Shown: positions 22,435 through 32,750 of the stretch, one piece after another
Layout: every line of letters begins with the position of its first letter
How positions within the stretch are numbered: the stretch's first letter is position 1
Assembly: GCA_023525715.1 (NCBI GenBank)
Contig: CM042010.1
Coordinates: forward strand, 61,989,729-62,053,728
From: Cichorium intybus
Lineage: Eukaryota; Streptophyta; Magnoliopsida; Asterales; Asteraceae
Direction: 5' to 3'
Length of the DNA stretch: 64,000 bases
Made by a program: the position numbers and the translations under genes
The notes under the pieces: generated by a model
Told to the model about the DNA's origin: nothing
The model's database searches: none
Seen by the model: the letters and a program-made list of their open reading frames with translations, nothing else

Positions 22435-22688
22435 GTTAAAGGTGGTTTGATAGAAAGTGATTGTTTAGTATTTTTAACTTCTAATAATTTATAAATCTGT
22501 TCAAGCAAATTTTGTGTTAGATTTATTTTTTGTAATATCTCTGGTATTTGTTTTACCAATAATTGTTGTTTCATTTCTATGAGATTGTTTAGTTTTTTAT
22601 TTATTATATGCATTTTTTCATTTACTGTCATTTCATCTTTCATTTGTAATTCTATATCATTTATTTTACTACTAGATGATTCTGTCAT
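22428..22688 (-). CDS. ORF II, 86 aa
   Basis: Long version with KINLTQNLLEQIYKLLEV. Open. Coiled-coil-like spacing of Leu/Ile; ends PPLTW. Confidence 0.7.
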   Translation of the reverse strand: MTESSSSKINDIELQMKDEMTVNEKMHIINKKLNNLIEMKQQLLVKQIPEILQKINLTQNLLEQIYKLLEVKNTKQSLSIKPPLTW

Positions 22689-23633
22689 ATTCTTAAACTT
22701 AATGATCTAATCATTTCTTTTATTTCTTCAATGTTTTCATCTTTTCTATTTTCCGTAGATGTTGAAGGTTGTATTTCTGAAATAGAGGATCTTCCTATAA
22801 TTGTTGAAATTGGAGGCTCTATTATTGGGTCTCTTTTAACTAAAGGTGTAATTATTTGTTGTCGAAAATCTGTTCATAAACTGGTTTATTATCTATTCTT
22901 TTTGGTGATTCAAGATATAATAAAGGTTCAAATAGTTTATCAATATGAATTCTATCTTCTGTTTTAAATGTAATACTATGATGAGAATTTGTTAATGCAT
23001 AGTTTATTTGATATGTTAAAGTAAAAGGATGATTTCCTTTTAACATAAAATTTTGTCTTAATAATTTATATCTTACTGTAATACTATTACTTAGATTTCT
23101 ATCTTTTAAACTAAGTCCTAATTGTATATTTATATTAAATTTTATTTTTCCTTCAATTAAATTTCCTTTTCCTTTTGCAATAATACTTTCTTGACTATCA
23201 ATTATACGATCATCTCTAATTTCTAATTCTATTGGTCTATCTAAATCACTAAAAGTACTTTTCAAAATTACTTGAATTGTAGATATATGAATATATGCTA
23301 TCTTTGATCGATCTATTTCTTTGATATGTTGTATTTTATTTTTGATTTGTTGTTTATTAATAATAGGTATAATTATATTTCCTTGAGTTGATTCTATAGG
23401 TATCGGTTCTTCACCTACTATTTTACCATAATAAATAATATTTTTCTTGAAAATAGATTTTTAAGTGTATCATACTTAAAATTATGTTTTTCTGATAATG
23501 TAAAATTTCATTTTCTAATAGCATCTTTATTTATATTATTTTTATTAACTAGAGCATCAAATATATATCCTGATTCATTTTCTTCGTTATTAATAATTAT
23601 TGATTCATTATTCTCGTTAGATGTAGACATCAT
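22685..23633 (-). pseudogene. Movement protein, frameshifted
   Basis: ATGATG at 23633. Single-base losses near 23442 (ATATTTTTCTTG) and 22871 (CTGTTCATAA) break the frame. The 30K core (IHISTIQVILK..IELEIRDDR) is open between them (22852-23265). Confidence 0.88.
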
Positions 23634-23949
23634 AAGAGTTGTTTTTTAATTAAATCGTTGCTTATATTTACTAATTATAGTATTTATTAAAATCATAACT
23701 TAGCTTTCAATCTTGACTTATCTTTCTAATTAAATATTGTTATTTGTCATATTAGATTGTAGTTTAGCTCGTTACTTATCATGAATTAAATTGTTACTTA
23801 GCTCTGATATAGTAAAATCGTTACTTATCATTAAATCGTTACTTAGCTTTGATATAGTAAAATCGTTACTTAGCTCTGATACCAAATAGGGAAACATAAA
23901 TGGACATATGGATAATAACATAAATATAGCAAAATAAATGCGGAATGGT
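23634..23949 (-). repeat. Leader 3' part: PBS and short 27-bp array, no gene
   Basis: PBS TGGTATCAGAGC at 23884-23873. Only about four repeat units follow, fewer than in other copies. An overlapping frame (24011-23772) is open across the PBS; see the findings. Confidence 0.78.
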
Positions 23950-24132
23950 TTAACATGTGGTTTCTGAAATTCTTGCATGTAGATACTTAAGCTGATTATC
24001 GTAGATATCAACCTCTAACTGTGTTACAGGGAGATGGATATTACGTTCAATTCTATTTTTAAATCTTTGTTTATGAATCTTTAATGCAAAATAATATCGA
24101 CTGTTTTGTATTTGTATTTTCGAATCGGTCAT
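23950..24132 (-). CDS. ORF Ib, 60 aa
   Basis: Intact, one substitution (NSRYYF). The upstream leader is shortened next to the ATG (CATGATGGGATGTACC), lacking the CTTCATACATC spacer. Confidence 0.68.
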   Translation of the reverse strand: MTDSKIQIQNSRYYFALKIHKQRFKNRIERNIHLPVTQLEVDIYDNQLKYLHARISETTC

Positions 24133-24670
24133 GATGGGATGTACCTGACTGATGCTTGGATTGATGCGTTGATTAACTGCTTCGTGGATGCTTTGATAGG
24201 CTCTGCTATTCAGAAGCGCGAGGCTTCAACAGAGAACTCTACTATTCAGAAGCATAAGGCTTCAACAGAGGAATTTTGAGAGCACTCAAAACTTAACACA
24301 AATAAGCTCTGATTTATTACACTAGGCAAATGCCTTATTTATAGTACATGAGGGACTCTTCTAGAGTCTAATAGTATCCTACACTAATAATACACTAACT
24401 AGTGGTGTCTAGCACTACATTATTGTGTCTAGCACCATAACAATAAATACAAACTACATGATGGTGACTAGCACCTAATTTACATAATTAAAAACAAACG
24501 ACAAAAACTAAAAGTCTACATTATTACAAGATATGATGAGGGGAGGGGCCACAAATATTCTTTGTGTCAAATCCAAATCCTCACCACCGCGAAAAATGCG
24601 TCGTGCATAATGATTGAATGCTTTTGATGAGTGCTGTGCACTGTTGATGAGTGTTGTGTACTGTTGTGTA
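24133..24670 (-). promoter_or_regulatory. Type 2 promoter joined to type 1-like 3' region
   Basis: TATA box CTATAAATA at 24344-24336, GGCATTTGCC, AATAAA and the leader hairpins. Upstream is the type 2 stretch with AGACTCTAGAAGAGTC and CTAGACACCACTAG. Farther upstream (24500-24660) the sequence is type 1 (ATTTGACACAAAG, CATCAACAGTGCACAGCACT), so the haplotype switches within the region. Confidence 0.78.
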
Positions 24671-25584
24671 TTATTCTTCCATTATCTCCATGAATGGTGT
24701 CTCGTCCTTGTTTTCTTGACAATAATTGCATTGGTGACGTGGAAAATGCATAATATGTTTGCATAATTGTTTTTTAATTTCTGACTGATGCTTGGATTGA
24801 AAATTAGTTGGAAATTCACTTATGCACTGTAGGTTGTTTCCATTTAGGTAGATTGTATCGATGAATCCATGGGTGAAATATTCCCAAATAGTCATTGGAT
24901 CGGTAAGGTTGGCTAAGAAAATTGCTTTTGGGCCTGGTTTTCGTATGACTGGATAAAAGCCCATTAGTGAATGGACATCTGTGTATGAGACTAGGCTGTC
25001 CCATAATTTTGCGAATTTTTCTGTGGTTGCTTTTTTCATTAATTCTTTTTCTTTTGTAAATGGTATAGCTTGTTGGCTGCTTTGGCTGCGTTTAACTGGT
25101 TTAAAGACTTTGGTTGTGGTTCTGTTTTTAAAAGGGTTCCAAGGATGGTTGTCTTTGATGATTTTTCAACGGTTTCAGTTGTAACTGTTTTGTATGCTTC
25201 TCTGAATGTTGTTTCTGCTTCAGCTTTTGTTTTGTGTGGTCCGTTAAAAATAACGTACCATTTCTTCGTCTCTGCATCAGTTGATTGTTGATGAGTTTTG
25301 AATATTTCTTGAGTGTTACATGTGGATGATGATGGCTTCTCCTGTTGTTTATCGGTATTGTCTGATGAAATTTGCTGGATTGTTGGTGTAGGTGGAATGG
25401 TTGAACTGCCTGTTGACTTTTCTGCGTCTTCTTTGACTGGAGTGAACTGTGTTGACAATATCTGTAGTGTTTGTTGGAGCTGTTCTTCTTCCTTCTTGAT
25501 TGTTTCTAGTTGCTTCATCATGGCTGCTTTCTGTTCCTGCTTTTGTTTTAGCTGGTGCTGGATTTGCTTCATAATGGCTTCCAT
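24671..25584 (-). pseudogene. TAV with internal deletions and a leader-derived filler
   Basis: ATG 25584. About 80 bp is missing in the viroplasmin domain near 25235. The C-terminal part is deleted near 24785-24800, where a short stretch ACTGATGCTTGGATTGA matching the viral leader fills the joint. It ends with the usual Cys/His cluster and MEIMEE. Confidence 0.88.
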
Positions 25585-27267
25585 TCTCTCGTCAATGTAT
25601 CTGCTATGTGGTTGTGCTCAGTCTTTATGTACCTGAGATATGGATGAAACTGGTGTAATTGTAACTGCCAACGGATTAGCCTTCCTCGACAGTAATCTTC
25701 TTGTAACTTGTATCGCCAGAATCCTAACAGATATTTTGAATCAGTTCGGAGTTCAAATCTTGTCTGTAGTAGATCGATTTTCCATTTCTTTAAGGTTCTG
25801 AGACATGCCAGTGTTTCCCTTTCATGTGTACTGTAGTTTTGTTCAGTTTGGGAAAATGTTCCCGATACATATTTACATAATTTTTTCTCGTATTTATCAG
25901 TTTTTAATACTTCTGATGATACTTTTGTATCAATGTATGCTTCTGGTAATACTTTCGTATTACTGTTTACTTTTGATGATACTTTCGTATCACTATATGC
26001 TTCTGGTAATACTTTCGTATCACTGTATGCTTCTGGTAATACTTTCGTATCACTGTATGCTTCTGGTAATACTTTCGTATCACTGTATGCTTCTGGTAAT
26101 ACTTTCGTATTACTGTATACTTTTGATGATACTTTCGTATCACTGTATGCTTCGAATGGTTTAGGCAGAAGGTTTCCCTCGGTGTCTAAACCCAATAATA
26201 TTTTTCCATGTATAATTGCTTTTAGGCATCCTGCCCATGTATCTTTTGATGCATCCGTTTCGACTATTAAAAAGTCGTCCGGTTGCGAGTTGTATAGTGT
26301 TGGTAAAACATGAATTTTTTCTTTTATATTTTTGACTAAAATAGTATCTTCATTGGTCCAAGACCATGGTATTTTTTCTGATATTTTCTTTTGTAAAATT
26401 CTTCTTTCATTTGCTAAATTTTTTAGAAAACCTTGTTCTGCGATGTAGTTTAAACAGCCAAGAAATCGTTGTATTTGTTTCCGGTTTTCTAGTTTATCGG
26501 GAAATAAATACAATTTTTCTCGAACATTGTCTGTTAAAGAAAGTTGTCCGTTTTCTTCGATTTTTAGTCCTAAATATTCAACTTTAGTTTGTAAAAGTTT
26601 AGATTTCTTTTTTGATAAAACTAAACATTTTTCTTTAATTCTTTGTAAAACTTTAATAACTGCTTCAAGGTGTAATTGTTCATTTCCATTGATAAAAACA
26701 ATAATATCATCAATATATGCAAGACATATTTGATCCAAACCATTTAAGGTTGAATCCATAAACCTTTGATTAATTGCGGGTGCTTGTTTTAGACCAAATG
26801 GTAGAACGTTCCATTCGTAGTGTTGCTGAGGTGGACATGAAAAAGCCGTTAGTGGTTTCGTATCTTCGTGTAGTCGTAGTTGCCAATATCCTGATTTTGC
26901 ATCAAATGTGCTAAAGTGTGTATTTCCTTTTAGTTTTTCTAAAATGTATTCTTTTCTTGGTAATTTATATGAATCTCCAATAGTTGCATCATTCATTTTT
27001 TTATAATTAATAACCATTCTTCTTTTTCCTCATTTTATTTCATTATGATTTTCTACATAAAAGGAGGGTGTAGAGTGTGGACTCGTGCTATTTCTTATAA
27101 TTCCTTTTTCTAAAAGCTGACTACATTCGGTTTTAAACTCATTTACATCTTTTATACTATATGGTATTTTATTAGGTACATTAATTTCTGCTTTAGGATC
27201 TTTTAGTAGTATTTTAATTTCTTGATTATTTGTGTTTTTTAATTGATCTAATGGATTTTCACTACAT
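25569..27267 (-). pseudogene. Pol, 5'-truncated; longest open RT-RNase H (482 codons)
   Basis: Protease and the start are lost at the 27267 inversion. CGA to TGA at 27032-27030. From ATG 27017 the frame is open to the normal end at 25569: FDAKSGYW, LPFGLKQAP, YIDD, TDAS, eight 10-residue repeats, HERE, TDSKYLLG, NHIADTLTRE. A conserved Tyr is Asn in APAINQRF. This is the longest uninterrupted RT-RNase H in the window. Confidence 0.92.
25912..26152 (-). repeat. 30-bp hairpin minisatellite (form A, 8 units, expanded)
   Basis: Two more AYSDTKVLPE units than the six-unit arrays. This is direct evidence of copy-number change in steps of one unit. Confidence 0.93.
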
Positions 27268-27639
27268 AAGCCAACTAAAGACGAACTTCCACATGAAACA
27301 CCAACACAAGATCATCTAATTTTTTCATTAGCAGGAGTTTATTTAGCCTCTTCATGAATAGGCAACGGAAAAGATCAAAAATCACAAGTCAGGATAAAGT
27401 ATTGCAGTAAAACATTTCTGTTATATACAACAAATGACACAGAAATATCAACTGAAGGAATGCAAGCCGTAGAACGATTCGAAGAACCATTTGAAACATT
27501 CTCGCATCATCTTGCCGTTCTACCTGCAGAAATTAAAAAACAATTATGCAAACATATAATGCATTTTCCACGTCACCAATGCAATTATTGTCAAGAAAAC
27601 AAGGACGAGACACCATTCATGGAGATAATAGAAGAATAA
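27268..27639 (+). pseudogene. TAV C-terminal fragment
   Basis: Starts at KPTKDELPHET, has AGA to TGA at 27355-27357, then runs through the Cys/His cluster to the TAA stop. Confidence 0.86.
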
Positions 27640-28161
27640 TACACAACAGTACACAACACTCATCAACAGTGCACAGCACTCATCAAAAGCATTCAATCAT
27701 TATGCACGACGCATTTTTCGCGGTGGTGAGGATTTGGATTTGACACAAAGAATATTTGTGGCCCCTCCCCTCATCATATCTTGTAATAATGTAGACTTTT
27801 AGTTTTTGTTGTTTGTTTTTAATTATGTAAATTAGGTGCCAGTCACCATCCTATAGTTTATCTTTATTTGTAAGTGCTAGACACAATAATGTAGTGTCAA
27901 TAATAGCACGTATGCAGTAGCAGCCCTCATGTACTATAAATAAGGCGTTTGCCTAGTGTAATAAATCAGAGCTTATTTGTGTTAAGTTTTGAGTGCTCTC
28001 AAAATTCCTCTGTTGAAGCCTTATGCTTCTGAATAGCAGAGTTCTCTGTTGAAGCCTCGCGCTTCTGAATAGCAGAGCCTATCGAAGCATCTACGAAGCA
28101 GTTAATCAACACATCAATCCAAGCATCAGTCAGGTACATCCCTTACACATCTTCATACATC
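27640..28161 (+). promoter_or_regulatory. Type 1 3' region, promoter and hairpin leader
   Basis: CATCAACAGTGCACAGCACT repeats, CACAAAGAATATTTGTG, GGTGCCAGTCACC, CTATAAATA at 27934-27942, GGCGTTTGCC, AATAAA, then the two CTCTGTTGAAGC..GCAGAG hairpins (about 28008-28080). Confidence 0.82.
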
Positions 28162-28342
28162 ATGACCGATTTGAAAATACAAATACAAAACAATCGATAT
28201 TATTTTGCATTAAAGATTCATAAACAAAGATTTAAAAATAGAATTCAACGTAATATCCATCTCCCTGTAACACAGTTAAGTTGATATCTTCGATAATCAG
28301 CTTAAGTATCTACATGCAAGAATTTCAGAAACCACATGTTAA
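28162..28342 (+). pseudogene. ORF Ib, 2-nt deletion
   Basis: ATG at 28162. CAGTTAAGTTGATA replaces CAGTTAGAGGTTGATA, shifting the frame two thirds of the way through. Confidence 0.8.
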
Positions 28343-28411
28343 ACCATTCCGCATTTATTTTGCTATATTTCTGTTATTATCCATGTTTCCCATTAATGTT
28401 TCCCCATTTGG

Positions 28412-28678
28412 TATAATTATATTTCCTTGAGTTGATTCTATAGGTATCGGTTCTTCACCTACTATTTTACCATAATAAATAATATTTTTTCTTGAAAATA
28501 GATTTTTAAGTGTATCGTATTTAAAATTATGTTTTTCTGATAATGTAAAATTTGATTTTCTAATAGCATCTTTATTTATGTTATTCTTACTGATAAGAGC
28601 ATCAAATATATATCCTGATTCATTTTCTTCATTATTAATAATTATTGATTCATTATTCTCGTTAGATGTAGACATCAT
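28412..28678 (-). pseudogene. MP N-terminal fragment (~88 codons)
   Basis: MMSTSNENN.. to STQGNIIIP, then the frame enters inverted leader sequence. Confidence 0.85.
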
Positions 28679-29064
28679 AAGAGTTGTTTTTTAATTAAAT
28701 CGTTGCTTATATTTACTAATTATAGTATTTGTTAAAATCATAACTTAACTTTCAATCTTGACTTATCTTTCTACTTAAATATTGTTATTTGTCATATTAG
28801 ATTGTAGTTTAGCTCGTTACTTATCATGAATTAAATTGTTACTTAGCTCTGATATAGTAAAATCGTTTCTTACCATAAAATCGTTACTTAGCTTTGATAT
28901 AGTAAAATCGTTACTTAGCTTATTTACTTAGCTTATTAATTAAATCGTTGTTAATCATTTTTTTATTTCTAATCTACTAGAATTGTTGTGTAGCTCTGAT
29001 CTTAATTAAATTGTTGTTAATTGTTGCTTTAATCGTTACTTAGCTCTGATACCAAATGGGGAAA
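28679..29064 (-). repeat. PBS and 27-bp repeat leader, no gene
   Basis: PBS TGGTATCAGAGC at 29054-29043, followed towards 28680 by AGCTAAGTAACGATTT units, one of them internally rearranged (TTACTTAGCTTATTTACTTAGC). Confidence 0.78.
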
Positions 29065-29065
29065 T

Positions 29066-29449
29066 CAGTAATGGAACTAAGCCAACTAAAGTCGAACTTT
29101 CGCATGAAACACCAACACAAGATCATCTAATTTTTTCATTAGCAGGAGTTTATTTAGCCTCTTCAAGAATAGGCAACGGAAAAGAACAAAGATCACAAGT
29201 TAGAATAAACTATTGCAGCAAAACATTTCTACTATATACACCAACTGACACAGAAATATCAACTGAAGGAATGCAAGCCGTAGAACGATTTGAAGAACCA
29301 TTTGAAACATTCTCGCATCATCTTGCCGTTCTACCTGCAGAAATTAAAAAACAATTATGCAAGCATATTATGCATTTTCCACGTCACCAATGCAATTATT
29401 GTCAAGAAAACAAGGACGAGACACCATTCATGGAGATAATGGAAGAATA
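29066..29449 (+). pseudogene. TAV C-terminal fragment (type 2)
   Basis: From the SNGTKPTK region to MEIMEE and the TAG stop characteristic of type 2. KDELPHE reads KVELSHE. Confidence 0.86.
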
Positions 29450-29961
29450 GTACACAACAGTATACCGCACTCAACAAAAGCAATCAATGACGCTTAATTC
29501 ACGGTGGTGAGGATTTGGATTTATTCACAAAGAATATTTGTGAACCCCACCCTCATCATATCTACCATTATATTTTGTCGTTTGTTTTCCATTATGTAAA
29601 TTAGGTGCTAGTCACCATCATGTAGTTTGTCTTTATTGTTATGGTGCTAGACACAATAATGTAGTGCTAGACACCACTAGTTAGTGTATTATTAGTATAG
29701 GATACTATTAGACTCTAGAAGAGTCCCTCATGTACTATAAATAAGGCATTTGCCTAGTGTAATAAAGTAGAGCTTATTTGTGTTAAGTTTTGAGTGCTCT
29801 CAAAATTCCTCTGTTGAAGCCTTATGCTTCTGAATAGCAGAGTTCTCTGTTGAAGCCTCGCGCTTCTGAATTGCAGAGCCTATCGAAGTATCCACGAAGC
29901 AGTTAATCAACGCATCGTCCAGACATCAGTCAGGTACATCCCTTACACATCTTCATACATC
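29450..29961 (+). promoter_or_regulatory. Type 2 3' region, promoter and hairpin leader
   Basis: ACCGCACTCAACAAAAGC, CACAAAGAATATTTGTG, three GTGCTAG(A/T)CAC dyads upstream of AGACTCTAGAAGAGTC, TATA box CTATAAATA at 29735-29743, GGCATTTGCC, AATAAA, two leader hairpins (about 29808-29880). Confidence 0.82.
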
Positions 29962-30144
29962 ATGACCGATTCGAAAATACAAATACAAAACAATCGATAT
30001 TATTTTGCATTAAAGATTCATAAACAAAGATTTAAAAATATAATTGAACGTAATATCCATCTCCCTGTAACACAGTTAGAGGTTGATATCTACGATAATC
30101 AGCTTAAGTATCTACATGCAAGAATTTCAGAAACCACATGTTAA
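29962..30144 (+). CDS. ORF Ib, 60 aa
   Basis: Intact (one change, KNIIERN). The leader downstream is lost at the palindromic junction near 30210. Confidence 0.68.
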   Translation: MTDSKIQIQNNRYYFALKIHKQRFKNIIERNIHLPVTQLEVDIYDNQLKYLHARISETTC

Positions 30145-30241
30145 ACCATTCCGCATTTATATTGCTATATTTCTGTTATTATCCATATGTCCATTTATGT
30201 TTCCCTATTTAAATGGGGAAACATGGATAATAACAGAAATA

Positions 30242-30496
30242 TGTTAAGGGTGGTTTGATAGAAAGTGGTTGTTTAGTATTTTTAACTTCTAATAATTTAT
30301 AAATCTGTTCAAGCAAATTTTGTGTTAGATTTATTTTTTGTAATATCTCTGGTATTTGTTTTACCAATAATTGTTGTTTCATTTCTATGAGATTGTTTAG
30401 TTTTTTATTTATTATATGCATTTTTTCATTTACTGTCATTTCATCTTTCATTTGTAAATCTATATCATATATTTTACTACTAGATGATTCTGTCAT
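30242..30496 (-). CDS. ORF II, nearly complete, 3' end fused to leader
   Basis: MTESSSSKIYDIDLQ... to KPPLT, then at 30242 the sequence jumps to inverted leader. The frame continues to 30209 (95 aa), so the last two residues are replaced. Confidence 0.72.
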
Positions 30497-31443
30497 ATTC
30501 GTAAACTTAATGATCTAATCATTTCTTTTATTTCTTCAATATTTTCATTTTTTCTATTTTCCGTAGATGTTGAAGGTTGTATTTCTGAAATAGAGGATCT
30601 TCCTATAATTGTTGAAATTGGAGGCTCTATTATTGGGTCTCTTTTAACTAAAGGTGTAATTATTTGTTGTCGAAAATCTGTTTCATAAACTGGTTTATTA
30701 TCTATTCTTTTTGGTGATTCAAGAGATAATAAAGGTTCAAATAGTTTATCAATATGAATTCTATCTTCTGTTTTAAATGTAATACTATGATGAGAATTTG
30801 TTAATGCATAGTTTATTTGATATGTTAAAGTAAAAGGATGATTTCCTTTTAACATAAAATTTTGTCTTAATAATTTATATCTTATTGTAATACTATTACT
30901 TAGATTTCTATCTTTTAAACTAAGTCCTAATTGTATATATATATTAAATTTTATTTTTCCTTCAATTAAATTTCCTTTTCCTTTTGCAATAATACTTTCT
31001 TGACTATTAATTATACGATCATCTCTAATTTCTAATTCTATTGGTGTATCTAAATCACTAAAAGTACTTTTCAAAATTACTTGAATTGTAGATATATGAA
31101 TATATGCTATCTTTGATCGATCTATTTCTTTGATATGTTGTATTTTATTTTTGATTTGTTGTTTATTAATAATAGGTATAATTATATTTCCTTGAGTTGA
31201 TTCTATAGGTATCGGTTCTTCACCTACTATTTTACCATAATAAATAATATTTTTTCTTGAAAATAGATTTTTAAGTGTATCGTATTTAAAATTATGTTTT
31301 TCTGATAATGTAAAATTTGATTTTCTAATAGCATATTTATTTATATTATTTTTATTAACTAGAGCATCAAATATATATCCTGATTCATTTTCTTCGTTAT
31401 TAATAATTATTGATTCATTATTCTCGTTAGATGTAGACATCAT
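30493..31443 (-). CDS. Movement protein, intact (316 aa)
   Basis: The 30K-superfamily cell-to-cell movement protein, which in this family modifies plasmodesmata. It starts ATGATGTCT. The hydrophobic strand IAYIHISTIQVIL (about 112-124), LDTPIELEIRDDR with its Asp at 141-142, and GKGNLIEGKIKFNI (about 155-168) make up the 30K core. The C-terminus is polar and proline-rich (PIIEPPIS). The stop overlaps the ORF II ATG. It stays fully open despite surrounding rearrangements. Identification is by motif pattern and position after the PBS. Confidence 0.88.
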   Translation of the reverse strand: MMSTSNENNESIIINNEENESGYIFDALVNKNNINKYAIRKSNFTLSEKHNFKYDTLKNLFSRKNIIYYGKIVGEEPIPIESTQGNIIIPIINKQQIKNKIQHIKEIDRSKIAYIHISTIQVILKSTFSDLDTPIELEIRDDRIINSQESIIAKGKGNLIEGKIKFNIYIQLGLSLKDRNLSNSITIRYKLLRQNFMLKGNHPFTLTYQINYALTNSHHSITFKTEDRIHIDKLFEPLLSLESPKRIDNKPVYETDFRQQIITPLVKRDPIIEPPISTIIGRSSISEIQPSTSTENRKNENIEEIKEMIRSLSLRI

Positions 31444-31854
31444 AAGAGTTGTTTTTTAATTAAATCGTTGCTTATATTTACTAATTATAGTATTTATTAA
31501 AATCATAACTTAGTTTTCAATCTTGACTTATCTTTCTAATTAAATATTGTTATTTGTCATATTAGATTGTAGTTTAGCTCGTTACTTATCATGAATTAAA
31601 TTGTTACTTAGCTCTGATATAGTAAAATCGTTTCTTACCTTTGATATAGTAAAATCGTTACTTAGCTTATTACTTAAATCGTTGTTAATCATTTTTTTAT
31701 TTCTAATCTACTAGAATTGTTGTGTAGCTCTGATCTTAATTAAATTGTTGTTAATTGTTTCTTAAATCGTTACTTAGCTCTGATACCAAATGGGGAAACA
31801 TAAATGGGAAACATGGATAATAACAGAAATATAGCAAAATAAATGCGGAATGGT
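31444..31854 (-). repeat. Leader 3' part: PBS and 27-bp repeats, no gene
   Basis: PBS TGGTATCAGAGC at 31788-31777, degenerate AGCTAAGTAACGATTT units, then an AT-rich run to MP. Confidence 0.8.
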
Positions 31855-32037
31855 TTAACATGTGCTTTCTAAAATTCTTGCATGTAGATACTTAAGTTGA
31901 TTATCATAGATATCAACCTCTAACTGTGTTACAGGGAGATGGATATTACGTTCAATTCTATTTTTAAATCTTTGTTTATGAATCTTTAATGCAAAATAAT
32001 ATCGATTGTTTTGTATTTGTATTTTCGAATCGGTCAT
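31855..32037 (-). CDS. ORF Ib, 60 aa
   Basis: Open; ends ILESTC rather than ISETTC. Confidence 0.66.
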   Translation of the reverse strand: MTDSKIQIQNNRYYFALKIHKQRFKNRIERNIHLPVTQLEVDIYDNQLKYLHARILESTC

Positions 32038-32399
32038 GATGTATGAAGATTTGTAAGGGATGTACCTGACTGATGCTTGGATTGATGCGTTGATTAACTA
32101 CTTCGTAGATGCTTCGATAGGCTCTGCTATTCAGAAGCGCGAGGCTTCAACAGAGAACTCTGCTATTCAGAAGCATAAGGCTTCAACAGAGGAATTTTGA
32201 GAGCACTCAAAACTTAACACAAATAAGCTCTGATTTATTACACTAGGCAAATGCCTTATTTATAGTACATGAGGGACTCTTCTAGAGTCTAATAGTATCC
32301 TACACTAATAATACACTAACTAGTGGTGTCTAGCACTACATTATTGTGTCTAGCACCATAACAATAAAGACAAACTACATGATGGTGACTAGCACCTAA
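32038..32399 (-). promoter_or_regulatory. Type 2 promoter and leader, truncated upstream
   Basis: TATA box CTATAAATA at 32265-32257 with GGCATTTGCC, and leader hairpins at about 32190-32120. The GTGCTAGACAC dyads are present, but the region is cut at 32399 where TAV sequence is joined; the palindrome and 3' region are missing. Confidence 0.8.
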
Positions 32400-32750
32400 T
32401 TCAGTTGTAACCGTTTTGTATGCTTCTCTGAATGCTGTTTCTACTTCAGCTTGAAGATGTGTTTTGAATATTTCTTGAGAGTTACATGTGGATGATGATG
32501 GCTTCTCCTGTTGTTTATCGAAACTGTCTGATGAAATTTGCTGGATTGTTGGTGTAGGTGGAATGGTTGAACTGCCTGTTGACTTTTCTGCATCTTCTTT
32601 GACTGGAGTGAACTGTGTTGACAATATCTGCAGTGTTTGTTGGAGCTGTTCTTCTTCCTTCTTGATTGTTTCTAGTTGCTTCATCATGGCTACTTTTTGT
32701 TCCTGCGTCTGTTTTAGCTGGTGCTGGATTTGCTTCATAATGGCTTCCAT
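32400..32750 (-). pseudogene. TAV N-terminus with internal deletion
   Basis: ATG 32750. After EIFKTH (near 32453) the viroplasmin core is deleted and the frame joins the AEVETAFREAYKTV region, then runs into promoter sequence at 32399. Confidence 0.86.

Larger units (their letters stand above)
19035..27267 (-). mobile_element. Two form A genomes in tandem, minus strand
   Basis: From 27267: 5'-truncated pol, TAV with deletions, type 2 promoter, ORF Ib, PBS, MP, II, IIb, pol with a 692-bp duplication, and the TAV N-terminus. Head-to-tail arrangement of the same form, expected from concatemeric or rolling intermediates. Bounded by inversions. Confidence 0.88.
27268..28411 (+). mobile_element. 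TAV 3' end, type 1 promoter and leader fragment
   Basis: A plus-strand block from the TAV C-terminus through a type 1 promoter and leader, cut within the PBS (GGTAT) where it flips to antisense MP. Confidence 0.86.
28412..29064 (-). mobile_element. Inverted leader plus MP N-terminus fragment
   Basis: A minus-strand piece holding the PBS (29054-29043), the 27-bp repeats and the MP start, cut at both ends by inversions. Confidence 0.84.
29065..30210 (+). mobile_element. TAV 3' end, type 2 promoter, leader and ORF Ib
   Basis: A plus-strand block joined at 29065 to the inverted leader. It ends near 30210 in a near-perfect palindrome formed by head-to-head leaders (TGTTTCCC..GGGGAAACA). Confidence 0.86.
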
